A DNA stretch of 64,000 nt from Saururus chinensis (lineage: Eukaryota; Streptophyta; Magnoliopsida; Piperales; Saururaceae), in NCBI GenBank assembly GCA_035235625.1, contig CP141144.1, forward strand, positions 46,808,014 to 46,872,013, given 5' to 3'. Every line of letters begins with the position of its first letter. The stretch's first letter is position 1. Under the pieces are notes generated by a model. The model did not search any database and was not told the DNA's origin. It saw only the letters and a list, made by a program, of their open reading frames with translations. Positions 1 to 9,901 of this stretch are shown here, in pieces. A program made the translations under genes and the position numbers.

Positions 1-188
1 TGGGCTGGCTTTCTAATTTGAACAACCTTTAGAACATTTACAGAAAGTAGGTCATCAAGGCGTAGCAGTTGTGGTTGTCATGTTTCTTAACATAGTACTA
101 TTTTCTAAACATTGTTTGAATAATGATTCTTATGTCTTGATACAGAAGAAGTAAGTTTGTGGCTTCTGGCAGCTGAAGTTCGGAACTT

Positions 189-1467
189 ATGGCCTTGAGA
201 GGCATATGGCAGCTTCAGAAGCTAGTTGTAAGCTACTCTGACTGGGGAGGCAGTAGCCGGGGGATCAGGTGTCCTGCCCAAATTATGCATGCTATCATAT
301 GTAATAGATGCATTAGCTATGGGATTCCTTATTTTAATAATTAAATTCTTATGATATGCTATGATTGTGCAAAGAAGATACTGTTTAGAAAGATGTTGTC
401 CTCTCTCTCACACACACACGTGCGTGCGCGCACACTCCATTACACACTTTCCTTTCATCTCCTCTCTCCCATATTGTGGAATCTTCATGGTTATAGTAAT
501 AAAGCCTTGGTGTGAAAGCTAACTTCTAATTTTATATTGCGGCTGTAACCATCAAAATTTTCCTTCGTGCTAGACATTATCCTGATAGTTTTCCTTTGGC
601 AATTCACTCTTTTTGTCTTGTCTTCTATTTTTCAAGTACATGTGATCTCTTTCTCATCTTCATTGATGTATGTATAAAAATTTTGAACTTGGCTTGAAAT
701 TAGTTTTTTTTTTTAAATTTTGTAAAAAAATCCAGTTTTTTCCTTCTTGGAACTTCCTTTGATTTAATTGTAAACTTTTGATTGGTTGCTGATTATATGT
801 GGAACAGATCCTTTATGGAATCTCATTTGCCTACCTTCAAAGAAAGTAATCCACAGCTAGAGGTTGTTACTGAGCTCATTCGTGGTCAACATCCACATTT
901 GAAGGCCTTTTACCGTAAGTACTAGGCAATCTTTAATTCTTGACTAACTTTTTGATGGAACCCTTTTTTGCATTCATGGAAATTCTTGTTTTCCTTTCTG
1001 TCGTTCCTTTTAATCTTTTAATAGAGCCTATATGATTGTTATATAACCATTATAATATAAATACAAACTTCAATTGACAACACGCTATGGAGAATGTTGT
1101 TTAGGATAAGAGAAGAGGAGTTACATTAGAATCTATTCTTGTTTTGGATGACAGATTTTCTGTATTTTTTTGCCAGCTGTTTGTCCATTTCTTAAGCCTT
1201 TTTGTTATTCATTTTCTATTTGAAAATTGATTTTATCAGTTCAGATATTTTCTCTATGTTGTTCATTTACGTGCCTGATTTAAGTTTCCTTCAGAAAACA
1301 AGAACCAGCGGGTGGTATGTGTAAGGAATTTGACTCCAGATGAAATATTGCTTCATGCAACAAGGTTTAGGAATGCGTTGGGAAGAAAGGTGGTGAAGTT
1401 GAAGACGAGGCATGTAACTAAGCATCCGAGTGTCCAAGGGACATGGACGACAGACCTCAAATTCTAA
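189..1467 (+). CDS. MRPL43: Mitochondrial large ribosomal subunit protein mL43 (L51/S25/CI-B8 domain), 3 exons
   Basis: Three exons join in frame: 189-268, 808-914 and 1295-1467, with GT at 269 and 915 and AG at 806-807 and 1293-1294. The 360 nt encode 119 residues, the usual length of plant mL43. The N-terminus reads MALRGIWQLQKLVVSYSDWG; the middle holds ESHLPTFKESNPQLEVVTEL and IRGQHPHLKAFY; the C-terminus holds NALGRKVVKLKTRHVTKHPS and ends GTWTTDLKF. This is the small thioredoxin-like L51/S25/CI-B8 fold of mL43, a structural protein of the mitochondrial ribosome; that role is family knowledge. No stop or shift is seen. A possible 5'-UTR acceptor lies at 144-145 (ttgatacag), so the transcript may begin left of the window. 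It is the only housekeeping gene here and sits at the edge of the transposon-rich stretch. Confidence 0.93.
401..435. repeat. CT/CA microsatellite in mL43 intron 1
   Basis: A short CT run passes into CA, then a GTGCGTGCGCGCACAC alternating purine-pyrimidine stretch. It lies inside the first intron and does not touch a splice site. Confidence 0.8.
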
Positions 1468-1914
1468 TGAGCTTCTAAGCTGTTTTGTTGTCACGCGTTT
1501 TCAGGAACATTGTTTTCATGATTGACGTTGTGCCACTGTGTCCAAGTTGTGGCCCTGTAGAATAGTCACCTGCTTGAACTGCCCTTTTTTCTTTAGTTTT
1601 TTAAGAAAATATGTTTTCTTGTTGCTGCCTCTATTTTTTTTTTTTTTTTATCGCTTCTCTTGTTGCTACCTTTAAAGCAAGCACTTTCTGCGACACTGGT
1701 GGCAAAGATATATTCTTTGGTTGCCATCTCATGTAACTTGATTTTTAGCTAATATATTTTTGCTTACCGAGCAAGAAAAAAAAAACACACTCCATGAGCC
1801 AAACTTAAAAACAAAAAATGTAAAACCCTCAATCACCATGTCCAAAACTTGTGTTCATGTTGAACTCATGACCCGGAAACACGTGTTAGATGAACTCTTT
1901 AACAGAGCTCATCA
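1468..1914. other. 3' UTR and spacer after mL43
   Basis: AT-rich sequence following the mL43 stop codon, with homopolymer T runs near 1636-1650 and an A run near 1776. No recognisable gene or repeat end is seen; the first part is presumably the mL43 3' UTR. Confidence 0.5.
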
Positions 1915-2487
1915 TTAATGGCATAGTCAAAATTTGAAGGGTTGTTATACATTCTTAATAATTAAATTATAAATTTTTTTTTTATATTTATTTTAATTTG
2001 ATATTTATTTATATTGTAATTAAGATTATAATGTGTGTTTTTATAAATTTTTACATTGAATAGATTTTATTTGTTATTTTTTTAAATATAGAAATTATAG
2101 GTTGTGATCATGTTAAAATATCTATTTAAGTTATTACAAAGATATAATTTTAAGTAGGATTTTGATAATTTTTTAATATTTTATTTATATTTTCAGTATA
2201 GAGTCCCGTTAGTATGAGCCTGGGTTCACGCGCGTCGGCGTGCGCCTGGGTTCATTCGGTAGTCGGATTTACATCCGATGACCTATGATAATTACGAGGC
2301 ATTTAAACTTGTGAGTGTCATGGGCCGTCGGATGTAAATCCGATGGCCCAATGAGCCTGGGCGCTTGTGAGCCTGGCCTTATATTAACTTTACCTTTTCA
2401 GTATAATATAATTATGTTAAAGTAGGAATGCTTACATAAGCTAAATTAATTAGATATGAATTATGTTACATGTATTTTAGCTAAATT
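1915..2487. repeat. Fragment of an LTR-type repeat, also present at about 16440-16870
   Basis: By eye, 1915-2209 aligns with 16450-16750 over several blocks: 'catagt..aaatttgaagg', 'tttatttatattgtaa', 'ttaagtaggattttgat'. Alignment resumes after 2395 with 'atgaattatgttacatgt' against the matching stretch near 16820. The interruption is exactly the 174-bp insertion at 2221-2394. The second copy lies in a stretch I interpret as LTR sequence. The fragment is old and partial. Confidence 0.55.
2221..2394. mobile_element. 174-bp MITE with 11-bp target duplication
   Basis: The direct repeat TTTTCAGTATA at 2210-2220 and 2395-2405 flanks the insert. The insert is far more GC-rich than its surroundings, and its ends are imperfect inverted repeats (left gttagtat-gagcctgggttcac, right complement gttaatataaggccaggctcac). 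Inside, TCGGATTTACATCCGATG (about 2264) is repeated in inverted form as CGTCGGATGTAAATCCGATG (about 2326). No coding capacity is seen. The duplication length would suit a Mutator-derived MITE, but family assignment is inference. Confidence 0.65.
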
Positions 2488-2737
2488 TACTACAACTAAA
2501 AGGATTACTACCGATGTAATCTAAAATATCGTTAAAAGCTTATAATTAATTGCAATACTTTATAAAAAGTGTTTGCTTAAATAGTATTAATAATAACAAT
2601 GTTTTTATCAAAGCATACGTAATAATTGTACTATTAACGATATTTTAAACAATGTGTCAAATAAAATAATATTTTTTTAAAATAAATTAAGATTATTAGC
2701 AACTTGCTTTTTAAAAGTGTTGATAATATTATTAGTA
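2488..2737. mobile_element. Left part of a CACTA-like relic (split by the MULE)
   Basis: It begins tACTACAACTAAAAGGATTAC, close to the CACTATAACAAAAATACTATT end of the better-preserved copy at 36776, with the first C changed to T. It then has the same kind of subterminal units ('attaacgat..', 'agtgttgataat', 'attagcaacttg'). The continuation is at 12702-13765, after the MULE. Confidence 0.6.
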
Positions 2738-3135
2738 GGAAAAATTATATAAATAATAATAATAATAATAAATATTTACTAAAATAAACTACTTTGGGAA
2801 ATATTTTTCAAAGTGATGTTCCTTTTTGCCATGTAGGTGCTAGAGAAGCAGTTGGCACCTGTGTGTTTTTTTTTAATTTTTAAGTTGATTTCGTCGTTTA
2901 GAAGGACAAAATTGATATTAAGCTGATTTCGTCCTTCTAAAAGACGAAATTGTTTTAACTTAAACCGGTTTTATCGTTCTGAACAACGAAATCTACTTAA
3001 GTTGATTTAATCGTTTTGAACAATGAAATTACCACACTTGGCCACTTCTGCGTTCGGCCGGCAACAATGCTGATTTCGTCGTTCTATCAGCTTAAGTTGC
3101 TTTTGTTGTTCAAAATGACGAAATCATCATCGTTT
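2738..3135 (+). repeat. Left terminal inverted repeat of the MULE
   Basis: Matches the complement of 12370-12701 over nearly its whole length. Shared blocks include 'actttgggaaatattt', 'gttcctttttgcca', 'aggtgctag', 'caattggcgcctg' (with changes) and 'ggcaacaatgctgatttcgt'. It holds several copies of TTTCGTCGTT and its complement AACGACGAAA, which make internal hairpins. A stretch of about 25 bp near 3085-3110 is absent from the right arm. Confidence 0.85.
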
Positions 3136-3880
3136 TAGTGGCATGTCCGCTCCACCTCCAGTCAAGTTTCCAGTCATTTCTTCCTCTCAAGAGAGGGTTC
3201 CGCTCCACCGCCACTTCCGTCGTCCGGCCCACCGCCAGTCCCGCCACCTCCGGCCCGCCACCGGTCCTGCCTCCTCCTCCCCGCTGCCTTTGCCATTGGC
3301 CCCCACTCTAATTGCGCCAATTTTGCATTTTTGGCGCTTGTCTAGGTTTTGTATTTTGCCTCTTGCGAAAGTACTGCTGCTGGTTGTTTCGGTGTTGGTA
3401 AGGAGCTTATGAACTTTCTATTAATTCAGTATTTTGGTGTAATGTGCGATTTGGATAGTTTAGTTAAAAATGAGCATTTTTTGTTGAGTGGCTTTAGCTG
3501 CTTTTTTTTACCGCTTATATGGTTTGTGACATTGCATGCTTTATCGCATCAATTGTGTAATTTCTTTGATTAGAAAATTTGCTTATTAATTTAAAGTCTT
3601 CATGATATGCTTATATAATTAGTAAATTTATTGGTTTTTATGTGTATATATTTTAAAAATATGTTGGTTACCATGCTTATATATTTGGAAAATCTCTTAG
3701 TTTTATTTAAATATTGTTGTGGTATTTTATGCCTCTATTGATTGATATTTTTATTTAAAATCAAAGCTTAATTTAATAGAGAATACGAGTCAGTAATAGT
3801 TTGGTTAGGGTAGATGTTAGTATTAATTTGCTTAATTTAATATTAATTTAATTTATTATTTATGAATTAATTAAATAGAA
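3136..3880. other. MULE subterminal region, no gene
   Basis: A C-rich stretch (3143-3310) would read as a proline/serine/histidine-rich peptide with no family signature, followed by AT-rich sequence up to the transposase start. Probably promoter and leader of mudrA. No domain is recognised. Confidence 0.45.
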
Positions 3881-4569
3881 ATGGCAGAAGAAATGATTAG
3901 TTTTTTACTTACCTATGACGGATGCATGGAAGGATTATTAATTAAGAAACCGTTGATGTATGATGAATTTGAGATGCAAGTAGCAAATAAGGTTTGGTGG
4001 GATCGAAGAAGATGGAAAATTACTATTGTAACGCCCCGACCAGGAAACCGACCCAGGCCGGGGTCCGAAAACTATAAAAACCAAACCCAGAACATGGAGT
4101 GGCGAACTCTGAGTGCGAGAGTCTTCTTGTTCCTCTACGTGCTTCGGAACTTTAGTGCTCCGTTACGCGTAGGCTAGAACAAACCTAATTATATAACTAA
4201 TTCGGATCGGGCCAACGTTGCCTTGTCGTTGGTTGCCAACATACGTATCAGATAATATTCGCAATGTTACTTTGATATGATCAGATCCTTACATAGTTCT
4301 GCCTATTAGCTACTACATACATCAAAATCATATGAAAATACATACGTATACCCGAATATTTAATCGGGGTTATACAAAACCCGTAAAACACCGGCAACAC
4401 ATATCTCGCTCTATCATAGAGACGAGCACCACACGATCACCACAACATGCCTCACTCTATCCCAAAGCAAATCCATCACATTCATATGTCTCGCTCCATC
4501 ACTGAGCCGAGACCACATGCATCACACGTCTCGTTCTATCACTTAGCCGAGACCGAACACACACACAAC

Positions 4570-4790
4570 ACGTCTCCCTCTAACCCAGAGCGAAATGACA
4601 CACATCATGGCATATAAGCATAACATATCATAATATAAACACACATACAACATGTCTCTCTTTAACCCAGAGCGAGACGGATCACTTAGACGAGACCGAA
4701 CAGACACACAACACGTCTCTCTCTAACCCAAAGCGAGACGACACACATCATGACATATAAGCATAGCATATCATAATATAAACACACACA
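4570..4790. repeat. 143-bp tandem duplication in the solo LTR
   Basis: ACGTCTCYCTCTAACCCARAGCG followed by cacacatcatg, catataagcata and atcataatataaacacaca occurs at 4570 and again at 4713, an offset of 143 bp. Shorter related 'GTCTCGCTCTATCAC..GCCGAGACC' units precede it from about 4400. Confidence 0.8.
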
Positions 4791-5064
4791 CAACAAAATC
4801 AGATAAATCAATACGTGGAGTCAAAACACATTGCAACAAATCCCAACCAAGCAAATCCTATCAACCACAACTCCAAAACACTCTCCAATTCTTCCTCGTC
4901 CGATACTCACAATCCGATAAATTAATCGAATAAACCCTTTCAATCAAAGCCGATTATAAATTTAAAATAAGACAATTTTCTTTTATAGAAGCACTATTGA
5001 GCAAATCAGCTTGAAACACATAAAAGCATATCAGCCACAATTCCGATTCTCAATCAAACCACAT

Positions 5065-5411
5065 CCACTGACTCACATCCGAGTTAAAACTCATCAAATC
5101 CACAAAGTCAATAATCGTCAAATCTACAAGCTCACACCTGAGTCAAAACTTGTCAAATCCCCAAGCTCACACCCGAGTCAAAACTCGTCAAATCCACAAA
5201 CTCACACCCGAGTCAAAACTCATCAAATCCCCAAGCTCACACCTAAGTCAAAACTCGTCAAATCCACAAACTCACACCCGAGTCAAAACTCGTCAAATAC
5301 ACAAACTCACACCCGAGTCAAAACTCGTCAAATCCACAAACTCAAACCCGAGTCAAAACTCGTCAAATCCACAAGCTCACACCCAAGTTAAAACTCGTCA
5401 AATCCACAAGC
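5065..5411. repeat. 35-bp tandem array in the solo LTR (about 9-10 copies)
   Basis: The unit reads 'cacccgagtcaaaactcgtc' plus 'aaatccacaaactca', 35 bp. Because 35 is not a multiple of three, each frame shows the same peptide in turn, which creates spurious overlapping reading frames. Confidence 0.9.
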
Positions 5412-5426
5412 CGCTACAACCTATGG

Positions 5427-5820
5427 CCTACCCTCGGCGCTCATGGGGCAAATGAGGGCCACTTAGGGACAGAGCTTTCCCACGATGCTCTACCCCCTGT
5501 GCGCGCCATTTGCTGATTTATTTTTCTCGGCGGCCATCATCACTCTATGATCAATCTAGGTTCTCAGCCCATGAATTAATCATCACATAATCATCTACTA
5601 CACTAAGTGGTATGTACAACCAATCACATCCCAACACAAGCCGTGATACCCAACAGCCTACCCTCGGTGCTCATGGGGCAAACGAGGGCCACTTAGGGAT
5701 AGAGCTTTCCTACGATGCTCTACCCAGCGCGCGCCACTTGCCAATTTATTTTTCTTGGCGGGCATCATTACTCTATGAACAATCCGGGTTCTCAGCCCAT
5801 GAATTAATCATTACATAATT
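5427..5820. repeat. 230-bp-period duplication in the solo LTR
   Basis: About 165 bp beginning CCTACCCTCGGYGCTCATGG and ending CCCATGAATTAATCATYACA occurs at 5427 and 5657 with a modest number of differences. Confidence 0.88.
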
Positions 5821-6547
5821 CAAAACATAGCAAAATCCATGCTAAAATAGTTCAAATTAAATCACTGTATGAAAACCAAAATACTCAGTGGCTCGTATGA
5901 AGTCAAATCACATCACTGTATGAAACCACAACATTAAGTGGCTTGTACGAAATCAAAACACATCAACACTCACGTACCATCGTACGCACCAAATCATTTT
6001 TCAGAAAACATAATTTTCTTTCTGACAATAGAGCCATAAATTTGGCTAGATCAAAACATCGTCATAACAACAAACCCTCAAGATTCAAATCCCACTTAAA
6101 ACAACCATTATACGTTCACATCGCAACTCTAAAACATACCAAAACAAAACAAACTTGAAATTAAAATTTTGTCTAAATATACGTGTGAATTTACTTAAGG
6201 GATACTCATCCACGCCGCATGTCCCACAACATGGGCGTTTGATGGCTTCTCCTTAGTAATTCTACTGGCCATTGAGACGCTTTTATAATTTCAAATCATT
6301 TTTCAAAACACATAAGGTTTGAAATTAACTTTTTAGAATAAAACTACCAGCAGACTCAACTATAGAGCGGTCTACCCACATTGCGTGTCCTATAACACGA
6401 ATGTTAGGCAGTCCCTCTTCGGGAATGTTACTGGCTTTCAAAATAATTTCACCTTAAGTTAAGCCGAACAACAGTTTCTGAATGTGGGAGAGAAATGAGA
6501 AAACATGGGAAAGTCTCCCCCCTCTTCTTAAACTAAACATTCTGGAT

Positions 6548-6558
6548 GATATTTATAG
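6548..6558 (-). promoter_or_regulatory. TATA box of the solo LTR, minus strand
   Basis: On the minus strand it reads CTATAAATATC, and the sequence after it is a purine- and C-rich leader-like stretch. It fits an LTR U3/R boundary and fixes the orientation of the LTR. Confidence 0.5.
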
Positions 6559-6600
6559 AAAAACTGGATAGACGTGAGGCTGACACGTATCAATCCTATC

Positions 6601-6771
6601 CGCTTCATCAACAATCCTATCTACTTTGTCAGCAACCCTATCTGCTTTGTCAGTAAACCTATCCACTTGCATCATCAATCTTATCTGCTTCATCATCAAC
6701 CCTATCTACTTGCGTCATCAATCTTATCCGCTTCATCAACAATCCTATCTACTGCGTCGTTGATCCTATCC
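6601..6771. repeat. 21-22-bp tandem array (8 units) in the solo LTR
   Basis: Eight consecutive units of the form 'YRCTTYRTCAnCAAYCYTATC' with no spacers. It lies downstream of the TATA box on the plus map, therefore in U3 of the minus-strand LTR, where tandem enhancer-like repeats are common. Confidence 0.88.
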
Positions 6772-9700
6772 AGAATGATATTATTTTATTTAAATAATAT
6801 CCTGACCTCAAAACACGATAACTTCCAACCTTGATGTTAGAATCACACGTTCTTGTTATCGATAGACTCGTGTCGACGAGCCATTCGAAATAAGACCACA
6901 CATGGGTAGGTTATCCCGCACTTTTTATGTAAGTCCCGCCCATATGGCATGCTTCCTGGGGCCGTAGCTTTAACTCCTGACCTCCGTTTCACGCGTTCTT
7001 TGATTTGTTACACTCATTACTCTGAGCTCTACTTGGATACTGGGATTTTACCTAATGAAACCCCCTAACACTGATCTCAAATTACCAAATTACCCTTAAC
7101 CCCCCAGGTTAAGCAAAACCAAAAAATGGGTCGTTACAACTATCAAATGTAATATTCCATTGTACGGATCGAGGATGACATTAATATGCATAAATGATGA
7201 TGCATCGATGGGTTTTATGTTTCACCACTCGCGTCACCTAATTTCTTTCGAGTTATTTTTTGAAAAAGAGGCTCGAGTGCCTAGTGAAAGGCGAAGTAGT
7301 TCACATAGGAGCTCACACAGGAGCTCGAATAGAAATGTGAGCAAAGAAAGTCATATGCAAATGCTGGTGGATGACGAAGAAGAAGGAAATTTATCTATGA
7401 CAGTAGCTTCAAATGAACGTCATAGGTCGTCTGCCCCTATTTACGATGGAAGTGGACCTAATTGGAGGTAAGGTTGATTTAGTTGTGAATACATTTTGAA
7501 TCTTATAATTATTAATGAAAATACGTTTAGCTAAATTTTGAAATTTTGTGTGTAATATGGAAGGTCCACAATGCATGCACATGAGCCATTTAGCATTCAA
7601 ATGTCTCAAGCGGTGCATGGTATGAAACTCAAAGTTCGATGGGCATTCATTACCCCTACATGTATGTTGGTCATACCAATGCTGGATAATCCAATCAAAG
7701 GTGAAATATATATTTATAAATAAATATAACTTTTTTAGGCATATGAAATTTAATACATATGCGATGTTTATATGTAGGGGGGGATATTTCCATGGTGAAG
7801 ATATTGATGAAAATGAGGTTAATGAAGGTGAGGATAATATTGACGAAGTAAGTGGAGAAGATTCTGACATGAATGTAGAAGAGGTTAGAGGTGAAGAAAA
7901 CGCTCAACAGATGGTTGACAACGAGGGGGATGATGCGGTAGACAATGCTATTGCTGGAAATGATATGAATGTAGATGATGAAGAGCTGCTGTACTTTGAA
8001 GTGGAGCCACTTTATGCACACATCATAGATGAGGAGATAGATGCGGCAATTAATTCTACAATGGATATGGACCAACAAAACGAAGATGAGTTATATGTTG
8101 GCTGCATCTTTGAGAATAAGGAAGCATTTGTTACAGCCTTGCAGGAGTTTTCCATTCAAAATCACGTTGAATACAAGGTTGTATGAACAAATTTGTCAGA
8201 GTATACAATGAAGTGCATTGATAGCACTTGCCCTTGGAGAGTGTATGACTCAATAAAAAGGGGTGATGGGTACTTTAAGTTGAAGACGTACAAAGGTGAC
8301 CACACATGTCGGAATGCCCAACTTAGCATAGATCATAGGCAGTGCAATGCCTCCTTTATTTTGAAGGTCATAATGTCTGCTATCCAAGCCGAATTAACTC
8401 TCACACCAAGGGATATTATTCAAAGAATGAAGGAGAAATATCGTGTTGACATATCTTATAAGAAAACATGGGCATCAAGGAATATGACAATCAAGGCTAT
8501 TTATGAAAATTGGGTAGAATCATATAAATTGTTGCCAATGTACCTAAGGGCGGTGCAAGAAGAGAATCCTGACACCTACTACCGCTTAGAGGATGATGAA
8601 GTACATTGTGCAAATGGTGGCGTATGTAGGAGATTTAAGCGATTATTTTGGGCATTTGGGCCATCTAGTTTTGACATTGCATCCCTGTGATTGGTGTTGA
8701 AGCCACTCACTTGTATGGCAGATACCCCGGTGCTCTTATGGCTGCAATGGCTACCCTGGTGCTCTTGTCAGGAAGGAAGATGGAGACAATTGGAAATAGT
8801 TTCTAATGGAATTGAGAGATCATGTATTGATGGGCATGACGAACATCATCATTATTTTAGATCGACATAAGGGGCTTCAGAAGGTCATGCCTGAGGTTCT
8901 TCCTGACCTCTGTATCACCATCGTTATTGCATCCGTCACATAAAAGCAAATTTTAAGGAGTTCAAAAATGATACACTAACAGACTTGATTGGGGCAACAA
9001 CTTGTGCACTTACAATATAAAAGTTTGATGCTAAAATGGACTTGATTGGTCAAGAAAGTCTTAGGGCAAAACATCTCCTCTTAGGAGGAGAATTGCATCC
9101 TACACAGTGCATCCTACACAGTGGTCTCTTGCCCATGGTGGTTTTACGACATTTGGCATGACGACTACAAATATGGCTGAAAGTTTAAATAGCGTCTTGA
9201 AGGGGGCATGAGGTTTACCCATGCAGGCTTTAGTGTCAGCTATCTTTTATCGGCTCATAAAATTTTTTGTTAAAAGATCTTCTGCCGCTTTTGCCATAAC
9301 CACCCCATATACTCCCAGAGTGGAAGCTATTTTGAGAAAGCAAACAAGAAAAATTGGGGAGTATATAGTTAATAGGATCAACCGGGGTCAGTACGAAGTG
9401 ACATCAATTCGTGCCCGAAAGGTTATGGTAAACGCTGCGACATACTAGTACATACAACATCTCTCAGGTGTATGGTTATCCTTGCTCACACCTTATCGCC
9501 GTGTGGGCAAAGCGGCAGGAGCCAATCTAGGCATCACTATTGTACACATCTTCTACTAAGAAAAATGTGTACTCTGTAGAATTTTATTCTCCTCATGGTT
9601 GGGAGTATTAGGAGAGGGATATACCTTTTGTGCTATATCCTCCGATAGCAACAAAGCAACCCGGTCGGCCACGGTCTGTTTGCATTATGAATACAATGGA

Positions 9701-9901
9701 CCGTAGAACAATGGAGAGAGATGGTAGAGGAGGATATAAATGCGGGAGGTGTAAACAAAGTGGGCATAACAGTAAATCATGTAGAAACCCTCCTGTTGAT
9801 TGGTAAACATATAATCAATCTCTTTATTTATTCTATATTTTAGTCACGTATGCATGTGTTCCTTTTGATTAATGGTATGATATTAAATTTTCGTAGATAA
9901 T

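Larger units (their letters stand above)
4027..7138 (-). mobile_element. Solo LTR, 3112 bp, inserted in the MULE transposase
   Basis: Starts TGTAACGCCCCGACC, ends GGGTCGTTACA, and is flanked by ACTAT at 4022-4026 and 7139-7143. Typical gypsy-type LTRs start with TGTAACGACCC and end GGTCGGGGCGTTACA, so it lies on the minus strand. A minus-strand TATA box at 6548-6558 agrees with this. No gag, pol, primer site or second LTR is present, as expected after LTR-LTR recombination. It contains at least four unrelated tandem arrays, listed separately. The lineage within Ty3/gypsy is not assigned. Confidence 0.88.
3881..9806 (+). pseudogene. mudrA-type MULE transposase, degenerate and interrupted
   Basis: The frame starts at 3881 (MAEEMISFLLTYDG) and is cut after 4026 by the solo LTR. 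It resumes at 7139, where removal of the LTR plus one target copy restores reading through CINDDASMGFMFHHSR. A donor GT follows GPNW near 7469. Later come an acidic linker (7790-8060), the MuDR N-terminal domain (CIFENKEAFVTALQEFSIQN; CPWRVYDS) and DDE-region pieces: IGVEATHLYGRYP near 8690-8730 and LDRHKGLQ near 8860. The SWIM-type 'PCSHLIAVW' is near 9480 and the zinc knuckle CGRCKQSGHNSKSC is at about 9740-9785. The first catalytic Asp reads Glu (GVEATHLYG rather than GVDATHLYG). In-frame TGA stops lie at 8184 and 9209, and part of the core is missing after 8740. It is not functional; once it would have cut and moved the element. Confidence 0.85.

Noticed and set aside
5011..5455. Overlapping reading frames with KTHQIHKL/TPESKLVKS repeats
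   Set aside because: They come from a 35-bp DNA tandem array; the same peptide appears in each frame in turn. Inside an LTR with no coding role.
6601..6771. CRISPR-like regular repeat
   Set aside because: Units of 21-22 bp are directly contiguous without spacers, in plant LTR sequence.
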